DNA of 15,044 nt from Enteropsectra breve (Eukaryota > Microsporidia). Where the stretch lies: assembly GCA_024243835.1 (NCBI GenBank), contig JALPMN010000529.1:1-15044 (forward strand), in the 5' to 3' direction. Below the pieces are notes generated by a model. It was not told where the DNA came from. It did not search any database and saw only the letters and a list, made by a program, of their open reading frames with translations. This document shows positions 1-7,411 of the stretch, in pieces. Every line of letters begins with the position of its first letter. The first letter of the stretch is position 1. The position numbers and the translations under genes were made by a program.

Positions 1-690
1 GAAGCGGTTCAAAGAACCACATTCTCACTGGATGAATACGCGAGAAACACGCTGGTTGTGCTGAAAAACTTGAACAGAGAAACGAGCCGAGGGAGCATCA
101 GGCACTGGAGTCTGCGAAGTAAACGGAAGTGTATTGAGAAAGCAGTAAAGAAAGGAGCAATAGACATAAGGTATTTGCAACGGAGTATTGGCGAGATAAT
201 CGTATCAGATGCTGATGCTACCGGGGATTGCATTGAAATACTCAAAAGAGGCTGCGATTTATACAGAGTATGTCGAGTGCTGCATGAGCAGTGGATGAAC
301 TATTTTGCGCTTGCGCTAAAAGAGCAAGCATCTGATACTGCAGATTCAAAAGACACTTCTAGTGATGCTAAAGACCCTTCTAATGATCCAAGCCAACAGG
401 AGAAGGAGTCGGCGCTGTTTCAAACACTGGATGAGAGTTTTAAAAAAATAGTCAAATTTTCAAGCGAAAGTATTTCTTCTTTTGACCTGAAAAAAGCACT
501 GTATCTTGAAGCACTGCGCTATTTTCAAGTGATGGAAAGTAAAAGATTTTTTCAAAATAACACACTTTCTTATTTCGCAACCTTAACAGATAGATTCAAG
601 GAGATTAGAACCGTAGCGACTAGAATAGAGAACAGTATGAGGCAAACACAGAAGAAGCTGAACAAAGATACTTTGAGCTTAAAATGTTGA
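1..690 (+). CDS. Unrecognised protein, 3' part only (5' end outside window)
   Basis: The frame is open from the first base of the window and ends at TGA (688-690), giving 229 residues of a gene that begins upstream. The first in-window start-like codon (GTG at 58) is not a credible start, because the frame continues 5' without a stop and nuclear eukaryotic genes use ATG. The first ~100 residues are basic and mixed helical (SKRKCIEKAVKKGAIDIRYL). A hydrophilic Ser/Asp-rich linker follows at about residues 110-135 (SDTADSKDTSSDAKDPSNDP), then a helical C-terminal ~85 residues with lysine-rich ends, possibly coiled coil. I do not recognise the family. It converges on the gene ending at 958, and an AATAAA signal lies 13 bases after the stop. 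Confidence 0.75.
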   Translation, partial: EAVQRTTFSLDEYARNTLVVLKNLNRETSRGSIRHWSLRSKRKCIEKAVKKGAIDIRYLQRSIGEIIVSDADATGDCIEILKRGCDLYRVCRVLHEQWMNYFALALKEQASDTADSKDTSSDAKDPSNDPSQQEKESALFQTLDESFKKIVKFSSESISSFDLKKALYLEALRYFQVMESKRFFQNNTLSYFATLTDRFKEIRTVATRIENSMRQTQKKLNKDTLSLKC

Positions 691-702
691 TATTCATTTT
701 AG

Positions 703-708
703 AATAAA
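703..708 (+). terminator. Candidate polyadenylation signal AATAAA
   Basis: AATAAA starts 13 bases after the TGA of the upstream gene, in the AT-rich spacer (691-957) between two convergent genes. Close placement fits the short 3' UTRs of compact eukaryotic genomes. No other feature was seen in this spacer. Confidence 0.4.
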
Positions 709-956
709 AACCATTGAATAAAGGTTAATTATATGCCATATAAATATTAGTATAATTAAATACCCATCTATGGATACCATTATTTACAACAGAAGACTAT
801 TAACGATATTATATATTTAGTAGAGTGAATTTTACTTCAGAAATAAAGCTCGATAATATTGCTTTAAAATCAAATGCACATTTTGTTGAACTACAAGACA
901 AAATTTAGATGATTTGAAATAAAGAGAATAAAATAAGCTTTTTAATGTGTTATATC

Positions 957-962
957 TTTATT
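957..962 (-). terminator. AATAAA polyadenylation signal overlapping the stop codon
   Basis: On the minus strand the TAA stop of the propeller gene is part of AATAAA. The last codons read CAA TAA A, so the cleavage signal begins inside the coding sequence. Confidence 0.45.
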
Positions 963-2742
963 GTTCGCTTTCCATCTTGATTAGAGTGCCTGTGCTGCTG
1001 ATGTAAATATCATCGTACATTATTTTTGAGAAAGAGATTTCTAGTTGCTTAGTATCGACAATACTCTTCGTCTTAATATCAAAAACAGTCATATAATTTT
1101 TGTTTTCCTCCATATGCAAAATATATATCTTATTGTTCTGAATGACAAAATCAGACACCCCGTCCTTCTCTAGAAGCATTTCTCTGCATGTGCTGTCAAT
1201 ATAAATGCCCTTTCCTTCAATGTAAAATGCACTTGGAAGGCTTTCCCTGTAGATCATGACCTTCTTTTGCTTTAAAACGTAATCTTTCTTTATAATATCA
1301 AACACACCCTTGTCATCAATGACGCTGACGCTCTTTCCTTCGGCATTTATGTCTGTAACATTTCCACTATATACGCGCTCTTGTATTCCCATTTCATTGG
1401 CCATGTATATTTCATTGCTTCTCTGTATGTACAGTCTGTTTTCGATCCAGAATAGATTATCAGGCAGGGTTTTATCTTTATTTTTAAGCTCTTTTTTCAT
1501 GACGAAAACAAGCCTGTCCTGATAAATTTTATATATAAAAAACAGAAGACCTGTCTTTCTTACCTCACAGCCAATTATAAAACTGCCACTAATAAAATTC
1601 AGTTTTTGATTCAAAATGTAGAATGCCGAGAAACTATTTCTATTTCTCACCATAAACACATTTCCATACAAGGCTCCCCAGTGGCAGTCTTCGTTGATTC
1701 TGTGCTCTACTCTCTGAGTCTCATCGGGACGCTCTTCAGTTATTGCTGCGCCAGTTGCTTGTGCACACTTTTCAGTTATAAGCTCCATTTTGTCGAGGGA
1801 GGGACACTCCAATCCAATGATATTTGGAATTTCTTCTCTGCTCTTTCTTTTAAGCTTGAAAATATCATTTTCCTCCTCGGGCTCTGCTTCAAGCTGCATT
1901 TTGTGCCATTTGGCTATTCCTGTGGTTATTTCCTTAGAAACTACATTTTCGGTTGTTAAGTCATAGACAATAAGACTAATGCTCGTAAGCAAATATATCT
2001 TGTTGTCATGTATCTTTATGTCCTTGTACTTGCCTTTATACTCGAACAAGCACTCTTTCTTTTCCAAATTAATGCCAAATCTTCCGATCTTTCCGTCGGC
2101 ACCCACAGTGATTATATCATCCTCATTTATTTCCATGGCCAATATTCTTCCGCTGTGCCAGTGATAATTAAAAATCTTGTCTCCGCTTTTAACTATTATT
2201 TTGTTATCCTTTGTAGAAACAGCCATTATCTCGCCATCAGGCGTATTTTTGCCCACAAGGCCGCAAACACTCCCATTTTTAATGCTTGAACCGAAGGAAA
2301 CTTCTTCGGGGTTTCCGATCGCAACATCCAGCTTTACCAGTCTATCGCCACTGAGCCCATAAAACACACCGTTGCTAAAATACAAGAACTGGGTGAACTC
2401 ACAAAGCACCTCGTTCATCTCGCTAACGAGAACGAGATTATTTACATTTGTCCTGATAAAATAGAACTGGCCAAGGTGCCTGTAGAAACATACTATCCTT
2501 CCCATAGCAAATGATCGTGATTCATCACGCAGAATGGATCTTACGGTTTCGTTGCAGTACTCATAAATACGGCCGTCATCGCACTGGAGCAGCTTTCCGC
2601 TGAATTTTTTGTTCTTTAAGAGATTTGCAGATTCTTCGATTGCGCTGTCAGTGTTTTTGAAGAAGAGCGTGCTGTTTTCTCGCACAACACAAACCACTTC
2701 ATTTGTAACAAATAGCTTTTTATTCTCGTCACTAAGAATCAT
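958..2742 (-). CDS. Beta-propeller protein, probable Utp17/Nan1 (WDR75)-like U3 snoRNP (t-UTP) subunit
   Basis: 594 residues starting at ATG 2742. Throughout there are short beta-strand-like segments alternating with turns, as in degenerate WD40 propellers. The best family hint is residues 158-225: a strand pattern followed by FNYHWHSGRILAMEI and then D-G-K-I-G-R-F. This parallels the LHWHxxxVxDLAF blade of WDR75/Utp17, where the family also has a second propeller after a charged linker. Here the acidic/basic linker is at about 288-345 and strand-rich sequence resumes to the C terminus. Utp17 belongs to the t-UTP module that loads onto nascent pre-rRNA in the nucleolus. Yeast and human members are about 830-900 residues, so this copy would be strongly shortened, as is usual in microsporidia. 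The family call is by eye; another WD-repeat protein is possible. An AAAATTTT element lies 10-17 bases before the ATG and AATAAA overlaps the stop. Confidence 0.5.
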   Translation of the reverse strand: MILSDENKKLFVTNEVVCVVRENSTLFFKNTDSAIEESANLLKNKKFSGKLLQCDDGRIYEYCNETVRSILRDESRSFAMGRIVCFYRHLGQFYFIRTNVNNLVLVSEMNEVLCEFTQFLYFSNGVFYGLSGDRLVKLDVAIGNPEEVSFGSSIKNGSVCGLVGKNTPDGEIMAVSTKDNKIIVKSGDKIFNYHWHSGRILAMEINEDDIITVGADGKIGRFGINLEKKECLFEYKGKYKDIKIHDNKIYLLTSISLIVYDLTTENVVSKEITTGIAKWHKMQLEAEPEEENDIFKLKRKSREEIPNIIGLECPSLDKMELITEKCAQATGAAITEERPDETQRVEHRINEDCHWGALYGNVFMVRNRNSFSAFYILNQKLNFISGSFIIGCEVRKTGLLFFIYKIYQDRLVFVMKKELKNKDKTLPDNLFWIENRLYIQRSNEIYMANEMGIQERVYSGNVTDINAEGKSVSVIDDKGVFDIIKKDYVLKQKKVMIYRESLPSAFYIEGKGIYIDSTCREMLLEKDGVSDFVIQNNKIYILHMEENKNYMTVFDIKTKSIVDTKQLEISFSKIMYDDIYISSTGTLIKMESEQ

Positions 2743-3261
2743 ACAAATGGTAAAATTTTGTAAAAATATTTAAATGTGCAGTCTCCTCAATGAAAGTTTA
2801 TGAGATAACGAGTGTTAAATTTTAAAAACACATATATGGAGCTTTATTCTGGTCCGTCGATTATAAAAAATGTACTTGTCTAATAGTGAATAACTCTTAT
2901 TTATACGACACTATTTACTTGCCATTAAGATAATGAATTAGTACGGCAAGATTTTGTCTTCTTGATTGAAATGATAAATCTTGATAATGAAGCTCTTTTT
3001 TCTGTTTTGCTGAAAGGAGCAACTCTTTTATAAAACCTGATAAAAAGATATTTGATCTTCAGCTTTTAATAACCTTAATACCATAGAGTATTTCATATAC
3101 AAGTGGCAGGTATCTATTAAAGTATCGAAAAAAGTTAAATTTTACATCCTTTTGTTACATGAGAATGTATTGTCAATTTGCAAGTATAATACATCCTGCG
3201 AATTATATTTTACGCTTTCAAACATCGAAAAAAATATTTTTAAATTAGTCATATAATATTT
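2743..3261. other. AT-rich intergenic stretch with broken open frames
   Basis: This 519-base stretch lies between two minus-strand genes and holds no intact gene that I can support. Three overlapping plus-strand frames are unusually free of stops in succession: 2929-3033, then about 3012-3086, then 3056-3256 (67 codons, no credible ATG). The first encodes a plausible-looking peptide containing FLIEMINLDNEALFSVLLKG. This could be a decayed gene or chance. No tRNA or repeat was seen. Confidence 0.3.
2752..2759 (-). promoter_or_regulatory. AAATTTT-type upstream signal of the propeller gene
   Basis: AAAATTTT lies 10-17 bases upstream of the ATG at 2742. It is self-complementary, so strand is assigned from the gene. 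It matches the AAATTTT-like signal known upstream of many microsporidian genes. Confidence 0.45.
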
Positions 3262-3266
3262 TTATT
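3261..3266 (-). terminator. AATAAA polyadenylation signal overlapping the stop codon
   Basis: The minus-strand sequence reads AAA TAA A at the end of the 263-residue gene, so the stop codon forms part of AATAAA. Confidence 0.45.
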
Positions 3267-4053
3267 TTCCTGTGTCGTAATACTCTTGGTACATGTTGTC
3301 AATACCTTCTCTTTTGCTGCTAAGCATACGCATGGCGATAAATATCCCAAGTATCTTTTCTTCGATGCCTCGGAATAAGGCTATGGCAGCTGCGACGTTC
3401 TTGTAGAAACTATACGCCTCGATCCTATGCAAAAATTCTTCAGGCTCGCCAAAATATTTGATCATATGGGAGCGATATCTGTCAAGGCCCTCTTCCAGTT
3501 TCGTTGTATCGAATGTAGTGCTAAGGTCATTATAGTAAATATCCATAAATCCCAGATAAGCCTTAGAAATATCTTCATAAAAGTTATAGAAGCTGGCCAA
3601 AAAGCAAATATAGCCAAGCTCTGCCTTCTTCTGCTCCTCGAATAAGTGCAAATATTTTTCCATGAATTCCACAATTCTCTTGCCGTCTTTTTTTTCTATA
3701 GCTTTTTTGAATGCACCAATTATTTTAGCGAGGCTTTGGCCACCAAGCATCTCTCCTTTGGCACTAAGCTGGCTTTCTATAATTAATTTGGCGCACATAA
3801 GAAAATCTGCGTGTTTCCCTCCTCTACCACTAAACGCCTTTTCTATCTCGTCACTTCCTGCTATGAAGGAGTAGTAATTGGGGGTTGGTGCCGCAGAATA
3901 GCTTTTAAAGATAGGCTTCATCTCTGAATAATCCGTCATCTTTCTTTTAATATGCAGTGTCTCAACAACCCTGGCAGCTATACTAGTCTGCATGTCGGGA
4001 TTTATTGAAAATCCCAGAATTCCCTGGACTACAATAGCTAGGTTTACAATCAT
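3262..4053 (-). CDS. Unrecognised helical protein with signal-peptide-like N terminus
   Basis: 263 residues from ATG 4053; the start is supported by CCC at 2-4 bases upstream and an A/T-tract (AAAAATTTTTT) 15-25 bases upstream. The first 16 residues (MIVNLAIVVQGILGFS) are almost uncharged and hydrophobic, as in a short signal peptide or membrane anchor. The rest is soluble and predominantly alpha-helical, with Lys/Glu-rich amphipathic stretches (about 120-150), an aromatic-rich helix region (FLASFYNFYEDISKAYLGFM) and a C-terminal helix (about 225-250). No cysteine cluster or catalytic motif was seen, and I do not recognise a family. If secreted, it could belong to a lineage-specific exported or spore-surface set, but that is inference. 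An N-terminal signal-anchor or a mis-assigned start are alternatives. Confidence 0.7.
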   Translation of the reverse strand: MIVNLAIVVQGILGFSINPDMQTSIAARVVETLHIKRKMTDYSEMKPIFKSYSAAPTPNYYSFIAGSDEIEKAFSGRGGKHADFLMCAKLIIESQLSAKGEMLGGQSLAKIIGAFKKAIEKKDGKRIVEFMEKYLHLFEEQKKAELGYICFLASFYNFYEDISKAYLGFMDIYYNDLSTTFDTTKLEEGLDRYRSHMIKYFGEPEEFLHRIEAYSFYKNVAAAIALFRGIEEKILGIFIAMRMLSSKREGIDNMYQEYYDTGK

Positions 4054-4054
4054 T

Positions 4055-4078
4055 GGGACATCAAATTAAAAATTTTTT
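4055..4078 (-). promoter_or_regulatory. CCC + AAATTTT upstream signals of the 263-residue gene
   Basis: On the minus strand CCC ends 2 bases before the ATG (GGG at 4055-4057 on the plus strand), and an AAAAATTTTTT tract occupies 4068-4078. This is the CCC plus AAATTTT pairing reported for microsporidian genes. Confidence 0.5.
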
Positions 4079-4085
4079 AAACCGC

Positions 4086-4220
4086 CTATTGCGATATCAC
4101 GAAAAGCGAAAGCAAAATCTTAGCCACAAATATTGGTGCTGCCATTATTTTGTATAAAAACTGTTTTCCAACAACTATCCCCTGCTCTACAAGATTGAAT
4201 ATTTTTTTATCAGCAAACAT
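4086..4220 (-). CDS. Putative small membrane protein (44 residues)
   Basis: A short ORF runs from ATG (4218-4220) to TAG (4086-4088) on the minus strand, in the gap between the 263-residue gene and the P5A ATPase. The N-terminal ~20 residues are amphipathic with Lys and Glu (MFADKKIFNLVEQG...). The C-terminal ~24 form one hydrophobic span (AAPIFVAKILLSLFVISQ at the end). This layout is that of a tail-anchored microprotein, comparable in size and topology to small TOM, OST4 or V-ATPase accessory subunits, but I see no signature that identifies any of them. The ORF is less AT-rich than the flanking spacers and ends 32 bases before the next ATG on the same strand, so the two may be co-oriented neighbours. 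It has no AAATTTT element immediately upstream, which weakens the call. Confidence 0.4.
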   Translation of the reverse strand: MFADKKIFNLVEQGIVVGKQFLYKIMAAPIFVAKILLSLFVISQ

Positions 4221-4337
4221 AAATCTTATAGAATGATTTTGTATTTATAAAATACATTATGATAAGTTATTTTACATACAAACTAAAAGCTGAATATTAA
4301 AATTTGCATGCATTTCAAAATCTGCTTATTTTTTGAC

Positions 4338-4350
4338 AAAATTTTAACCC
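4338..4350 (+). promoter_or_regulatory. AAATTTT + CCC upstream signals of the P5A ATPase gene
   Basis: AAAATTTT (4338-4345) is followed by CCC (4348-4350), four bases before the ATG at 4355. This is the clearest example in the window of the microsporidian upstream signal pair, and it supports this ATG as the start. Confidence 0.55.
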
Positions 4351-4354
4351 TAAC

Positions 4355-7282
4355 ATGGTCATAGAAAGATTCTCCAGAAAGCCGTTCTATCTATTTCCAT
4401 TTGTGCAGGTGTTCCTGCTCCTGCCACTCATCCTGGCATACACCAAATTCAACAAGTTCGTGATTATTGGATTCTGTGCACTCGCTGCTGTTCTCTTCAT
4501 GTCCACATTCTGGGCAATAAAAAGTCTTATTTTCCAGTGCTACAGCAAAAACGCCAATGGAAAGACACTTCTTTATGAAAACACATTGGTTCCGATAAGA
4601 GAAGTAAAGTGGAGGGGCAGAAGCGTTGAAACATTCGTTTTCAACCGACAAAGCTATCTGCTTGAGAAAGGCACTCCCGTTCTCATTGAGCCCAAAACTG
4701 ACTTTAGTCTCGCCGAGTATCTTTCCATTGTGGAACAGCAAAAGGAAGGAAGCGCAATACACGAAAATTACGAGCTTTTTTCTGAGAATTCGCTGCGGGT
4801 CCCTCCAGTTTCTTTCATTTCTCTTTTCAAGGAGCAGTGCGTTACGCCCCTGTTCTGCTTCCAGGTATTTTCTTCGCTGCTGATGTGCTTTGATGAGCAC
4901 ATTATGCAGAGTCTTTTCTCTACCTTTATGATTGTTGCTATTGAGGCTGGTCTTGTTTTCACTCGTGTGCACACAATCAAGCTGTTCCGTTCCCTTGAAC
5001 AAAAGCCGTTCAAAATAGTAAAATTGTCTGGTAAAAATACCGGCACAAAAGATATGAATGTTGACACAGTTGAACTGAGGCCCGGAGATATCGTTAAAAT
5101 AAGCAGCGCCATTGCCATACCCTGCGATCTGCTGGTGATAAAGGGCAGCTGTGCCGTGAACGAGGCGATGCTTTCAGGCGAGTCTGTTCCAATTGCAAAA
5201 GAGGAAATAGTTCCATCAAAGGATATTTTTTCATTTTCAAAACACAAGCGAAATGTGCTATTTTCAGGCACAACAATCGAAAAGATAAATGAAGAAATGA
5301 CATGCATCGTTCTAAGAACCGGATTTGGGACCGAGCAGGGAAAGCTCCTGAACAAAATGCTCATATCCGAGGATATCAAGTACGACCCTGAGGCTCTTAA
5401 GTTTATTTTCATTCTCACTGGGCTGTCGCTTATCAGCTGTGCCTTTACATTTTTCTATTCCAAAAAGACTGGATTTCCTCTCTTTATTGATTTAATTGTG
5501 CTCTTTACCTCAGCAATTCCCTTTGAGCTCCCCATGGAAATGGCAATGTCCGTTCAGACGGCAGTTAAAAATCTTGCTGCTAAGAAGATTTTCTGTCTCG
5601 AGCCGTTCAGAATAACCCTCGCTGGAAAGATAGATGTTTGCTGCTTTGACAAAACAGGAACACTCACAAAGAGTGAGATGGTTATCAAGAAGGTGGTAGA
5701 AACGGGGAGTGAAACCAAAATGGTGCTGGCTACGTGCCTTGATCTGACTGAGATCAATGGAGTGATGCGTGGGGATGTTCTTGATGTTGCGATGCTGCAG
5801 CTTGTCCAGGGAATTCCTGAGTGCAAAGAAATCTATGAGAAGTCTAAGATACTGAAGCAGTACCCGTTCAGCTCGGAGCTGCGCCGCCATGCGACAGTTT
5901 CTGAGATTAATATAAATAATAAAGAGCTTGTATTTTCACTGAAGGGCGCGCCTGAAGCAGTCGGAAAGCTGTGCAAGCGCCTGCCCGAGAACTACGAAAG
6001 GGACTACCAGGCCTTTGCATCCAGTGGATACCGAGTGATATCCCTTGCATACAAGAAAATAGAATCCAAAGACAGCATTTCCAAGACACAGCAGGTTTAT
6101 GAAAATAATTTAAATTTTGCCGGCTTTATTTTACTGGGCTGTGCACTGCAAAAGAATGCCAGAGAAATGGCAGCGGTTCTAAGAAACTCTGGACACAAGT
6201 TGGTGATGATAACGGGAGACAATCTGCTTACTGCGAAGAGTGTTGCCGAGCAGATCGGCATGGGCACGGTGGGTGTAGAGGGCAGTGATATCGAGAATGC
6301 GCTTGAGGACAAATCAGAGGCATTTTATGAAATTAATATTTTTGCACGGGCTGATCCATCGCACAAGGAAAGAATCATCAAAAAGTACAAAATGAAAAAC
6401 TGCTGCACGATGATGGTGGGGGATGGAACAAACGATGTTGGTGCGCTTAAGGCGGCCGATGTTGGGGTTGCGATGCTTGAGAGCAACAATATTAATAATA
6501 ATAGTAATATTAAAAATAGTAATATTAAAAACGCAGTGATGGAGGACACAGTGCCGGTAAAGCCAGGCGATGCCTCAGTTGCTGCGCCCTTCACCATAAA
6601 ATCAAACGATTTGCTTTCAATCGTTGAAATTATCCAGCAGGGACGCTCTTCTCTCGTCACAACCATCCAGATGTACAAAATACTGGCACTTAATGCCGTT
6701 GTCAGCTCATTCTTGCTGATGGCCATCGATATCATCGGAGTAAAGTTTTCAGAGATGCAGAGCCTTGCAATGGGAATGCTGTCAGCAATAGCCTTTTCAG
6801 CAATCACATCTCCAAAGACACTGCCTTTCATTGCGAAACAGCGCCCACAAACAACGATTTTCTCCAAATACATTCACGTGAGCATCACAGGACAGGCACT
6901 CATCCACGCCCTTGCCATTGGATGCGTGATGTACGCCATGCCGTGGCCAGAAGTGGCAACAAAGTTCGCTCCCTCTGTGATGAACACAGCAATGTTTGCT
7001 CTGTGCAACATTCAGAACATCTCTATCTTCATCTGCAACTACATTGGACGGCCCTTCAGAGAAAATATTCTGGAAAACAAAATCATGTCTCTCAGTCTGC
7101 TGGGAATTGTGTGTGTTGCGCTGAATGTGTTTTTGAATGTTTATAGAGACATTAATGTGAAGCTGGAGATTGTTTCAGTCGGAAGATACTCCATAGTTCT
7201 ACTGGGAATTATTGCTGTTAACTTTGTTCTTAACTACCTGTTGGAGAGAGCTTGCTATATTTATTTCTTGGTGAAAAAATAA
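4355..7282 (+). CDS. SPF1: P5A-type ATPase (Spf1/ATP13A1 family), ER membrane-helix dislocase
   Basis: 975 residues with the full P-type ATPase core. LSGES (residues 273-277) is the actuator loop. DKTGTLT carries the phosphorylated aspartate (D432). MITGD, then GDGTNDVGALK (from residue 689), forms the hinge. The membrane signature in M4 is IPFELPMEM (388-396); its ELPME core is the P5A hallmark, whereas P5B and other classes differ. Two N-terminal hydrophobic segments (about 15-60), one pair before the actuator domain, M3/M4 around 350-400 and a C-terminal bundle of about six segments fit the family. Spf1/ATP13A1 extracts mislocalised mitochondrial tail-anchored and misinserted helices from the ER. 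Yeast Spf1 is about 1215 residues, so this copy is trimmed. There is an Asn-rich insert at about 708-726 between GDGTNDV and the conserved GDAS-APFT motif. AATAAA overlaps the stop. Confidence 0.93.
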   Translation: MVIERFSRKPFYLFPFVQVFLLLPLILAYTKFNKFVIIGFCALAAVLFMSTFWAIKSLIFQCYSKNANGKTLLYENTLVPIREVKWRGRSVETFVFNRQSYLLEKGTPVLIEPKTDFSLAEYLSIVEQQKEGSAIHENYELFSENSLRVPPVSFISLFKEQCVTPLFCFQVFSSLLMCFDEHIMQSLFSTFMIVAIEAGLVFTRVHTIKLFRSLEQKPFKIVKLSGKNTGTKDMNVDTVELRPGDIVKISSAIAIPCDLLVIKGSCAVNEAMLSGESVPIAKEEIVPSKDIFSFSKHKRNVLFSGTTIEKINEEMTCIVLRTGFGTEQGKLLNKMLISEDIKYDPEALKFIFILTGLSLISCAFTFFYSKKTGFPLFIDLIVLFTSAIPFELPMEMAMSVQTAVKNLAAKKIFCLEPFRITLAGKIDVCCFDKTGTLTKSEMVIKKVVETGSETKMVLATCLDLTEINGVMRGDVLDVAMLQLVQGIPECKEIYEKSKILKQYPFSSELRRHATVSEININNKELVFSLKGAPEAVGKLCKRLPENYERDYQAFASSGYRVISLAYKKIESKDSISKTQQVYENNLNFAGFILLGCALQKNAREMAAVLRNSGHKLVMITGDNLLTAKSVAEQIGMGTVGVEGSDIENALEDKSEAFYEINIFARADPSHKERIIKKYKMKNCCTMMVGDGTNDVGALKAADVGVAMLESNNINNNSNIKNSNIKNAVMEDTVPVKPGDASVAAPFTIKSNDLLSIVEIIQQGRSSLVTTIQMYKILALNAVVSSFLLMAIDIIGVKFSEMQSLAMGMLSAIAFSAITSPKTLPFIAKQRPQTTIFSKYIHVSITGQALIHALAIGCVMYAMPWPEVATKFAPSVMNTAMFALCNIQNISIFICNYIGRPFRENILENKIMSLSLLGIVCVALNVFLNVYRDINVKLEIVSVGRYSIVLLGIIAVNFVLNYLLERACYIYFLVKK
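6485..6532 (+). repeat. In-frame Asn-rich low-complexity insert with a perfect 15-bp tandem duplication
   Basis: Inside the P5A gene, a 15-base unit encoding NSNIK occurs twice back to back without mismatch (6500-6514 and 6515-6529), preceded by an AAT/ATT-rich run encoding NNINNN. The segment is far more AT-rich than the flanking coding sequence and sits in a variable loop of the P domain, between GDGTNDVGALK and GDASVAAPFT. It looks like recent replication slippage. Confidence 0.85.
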
Positions 7283-7283
7283 A
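7278..7283 (+). terminator. AATAAA polyadenylation signal overlapping the stop codon
   Basis: The gene ends AAA AAA TAA A, so AATAAA spans the stop codon of the P5A ATPase gene. The spacer to the convergent gene is only 129 bases. It contains a 6-bp inverted repeat, AAGTCT (7340-7345) and AGACTT (7359-7364), that may or may not matter. Confidence 0.45.
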
Positions 7284-7411
7284 CTCTGAACTTTTTAAAT
7301 TCATTTATTTGAGTGAATATGAGCTAGTTTTAAATTCACAAGTCTCATACATTTCTCAAGACTTCTTTAAACAATTTGAAATTATAATGTTAAAACTATT
7401 ATATAAAATAT

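Noticed and set aside
1..690. RNase P/MRP subunit Pop4/Rpp29 for the first gene, from LHEQWMNYF
   Set aside because: Only one short helix is similar; the beta-barrel motifs that should follow it are absent and the order of basic region and helix does not fit.
3262..4053. ATP synthase gamma-like C terminus (helix with Ala-Met-Arg-Met) in the 263-residue protein
   Set aside because: The resemblance is limited to a few residues of one helix, the N-terminal region does not match, and most microsporidia lack this enzyme.
4391..5890. Long minus-strand ORFs (203, 216 and 126 codons) within the P5A gene
   Set aside because: All are antisense to an unambiguous P-type ATPase coding sequence and show no domain features of their own.
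7340..7364. Inverted repeat AAGTCT/AGACTT between convergent genes as an intrinsic terminator
   Set aside because: Hairpin terminators are a bacterial feature, and a 6-bp dyad is expected by chance in this AT-rich spacer.
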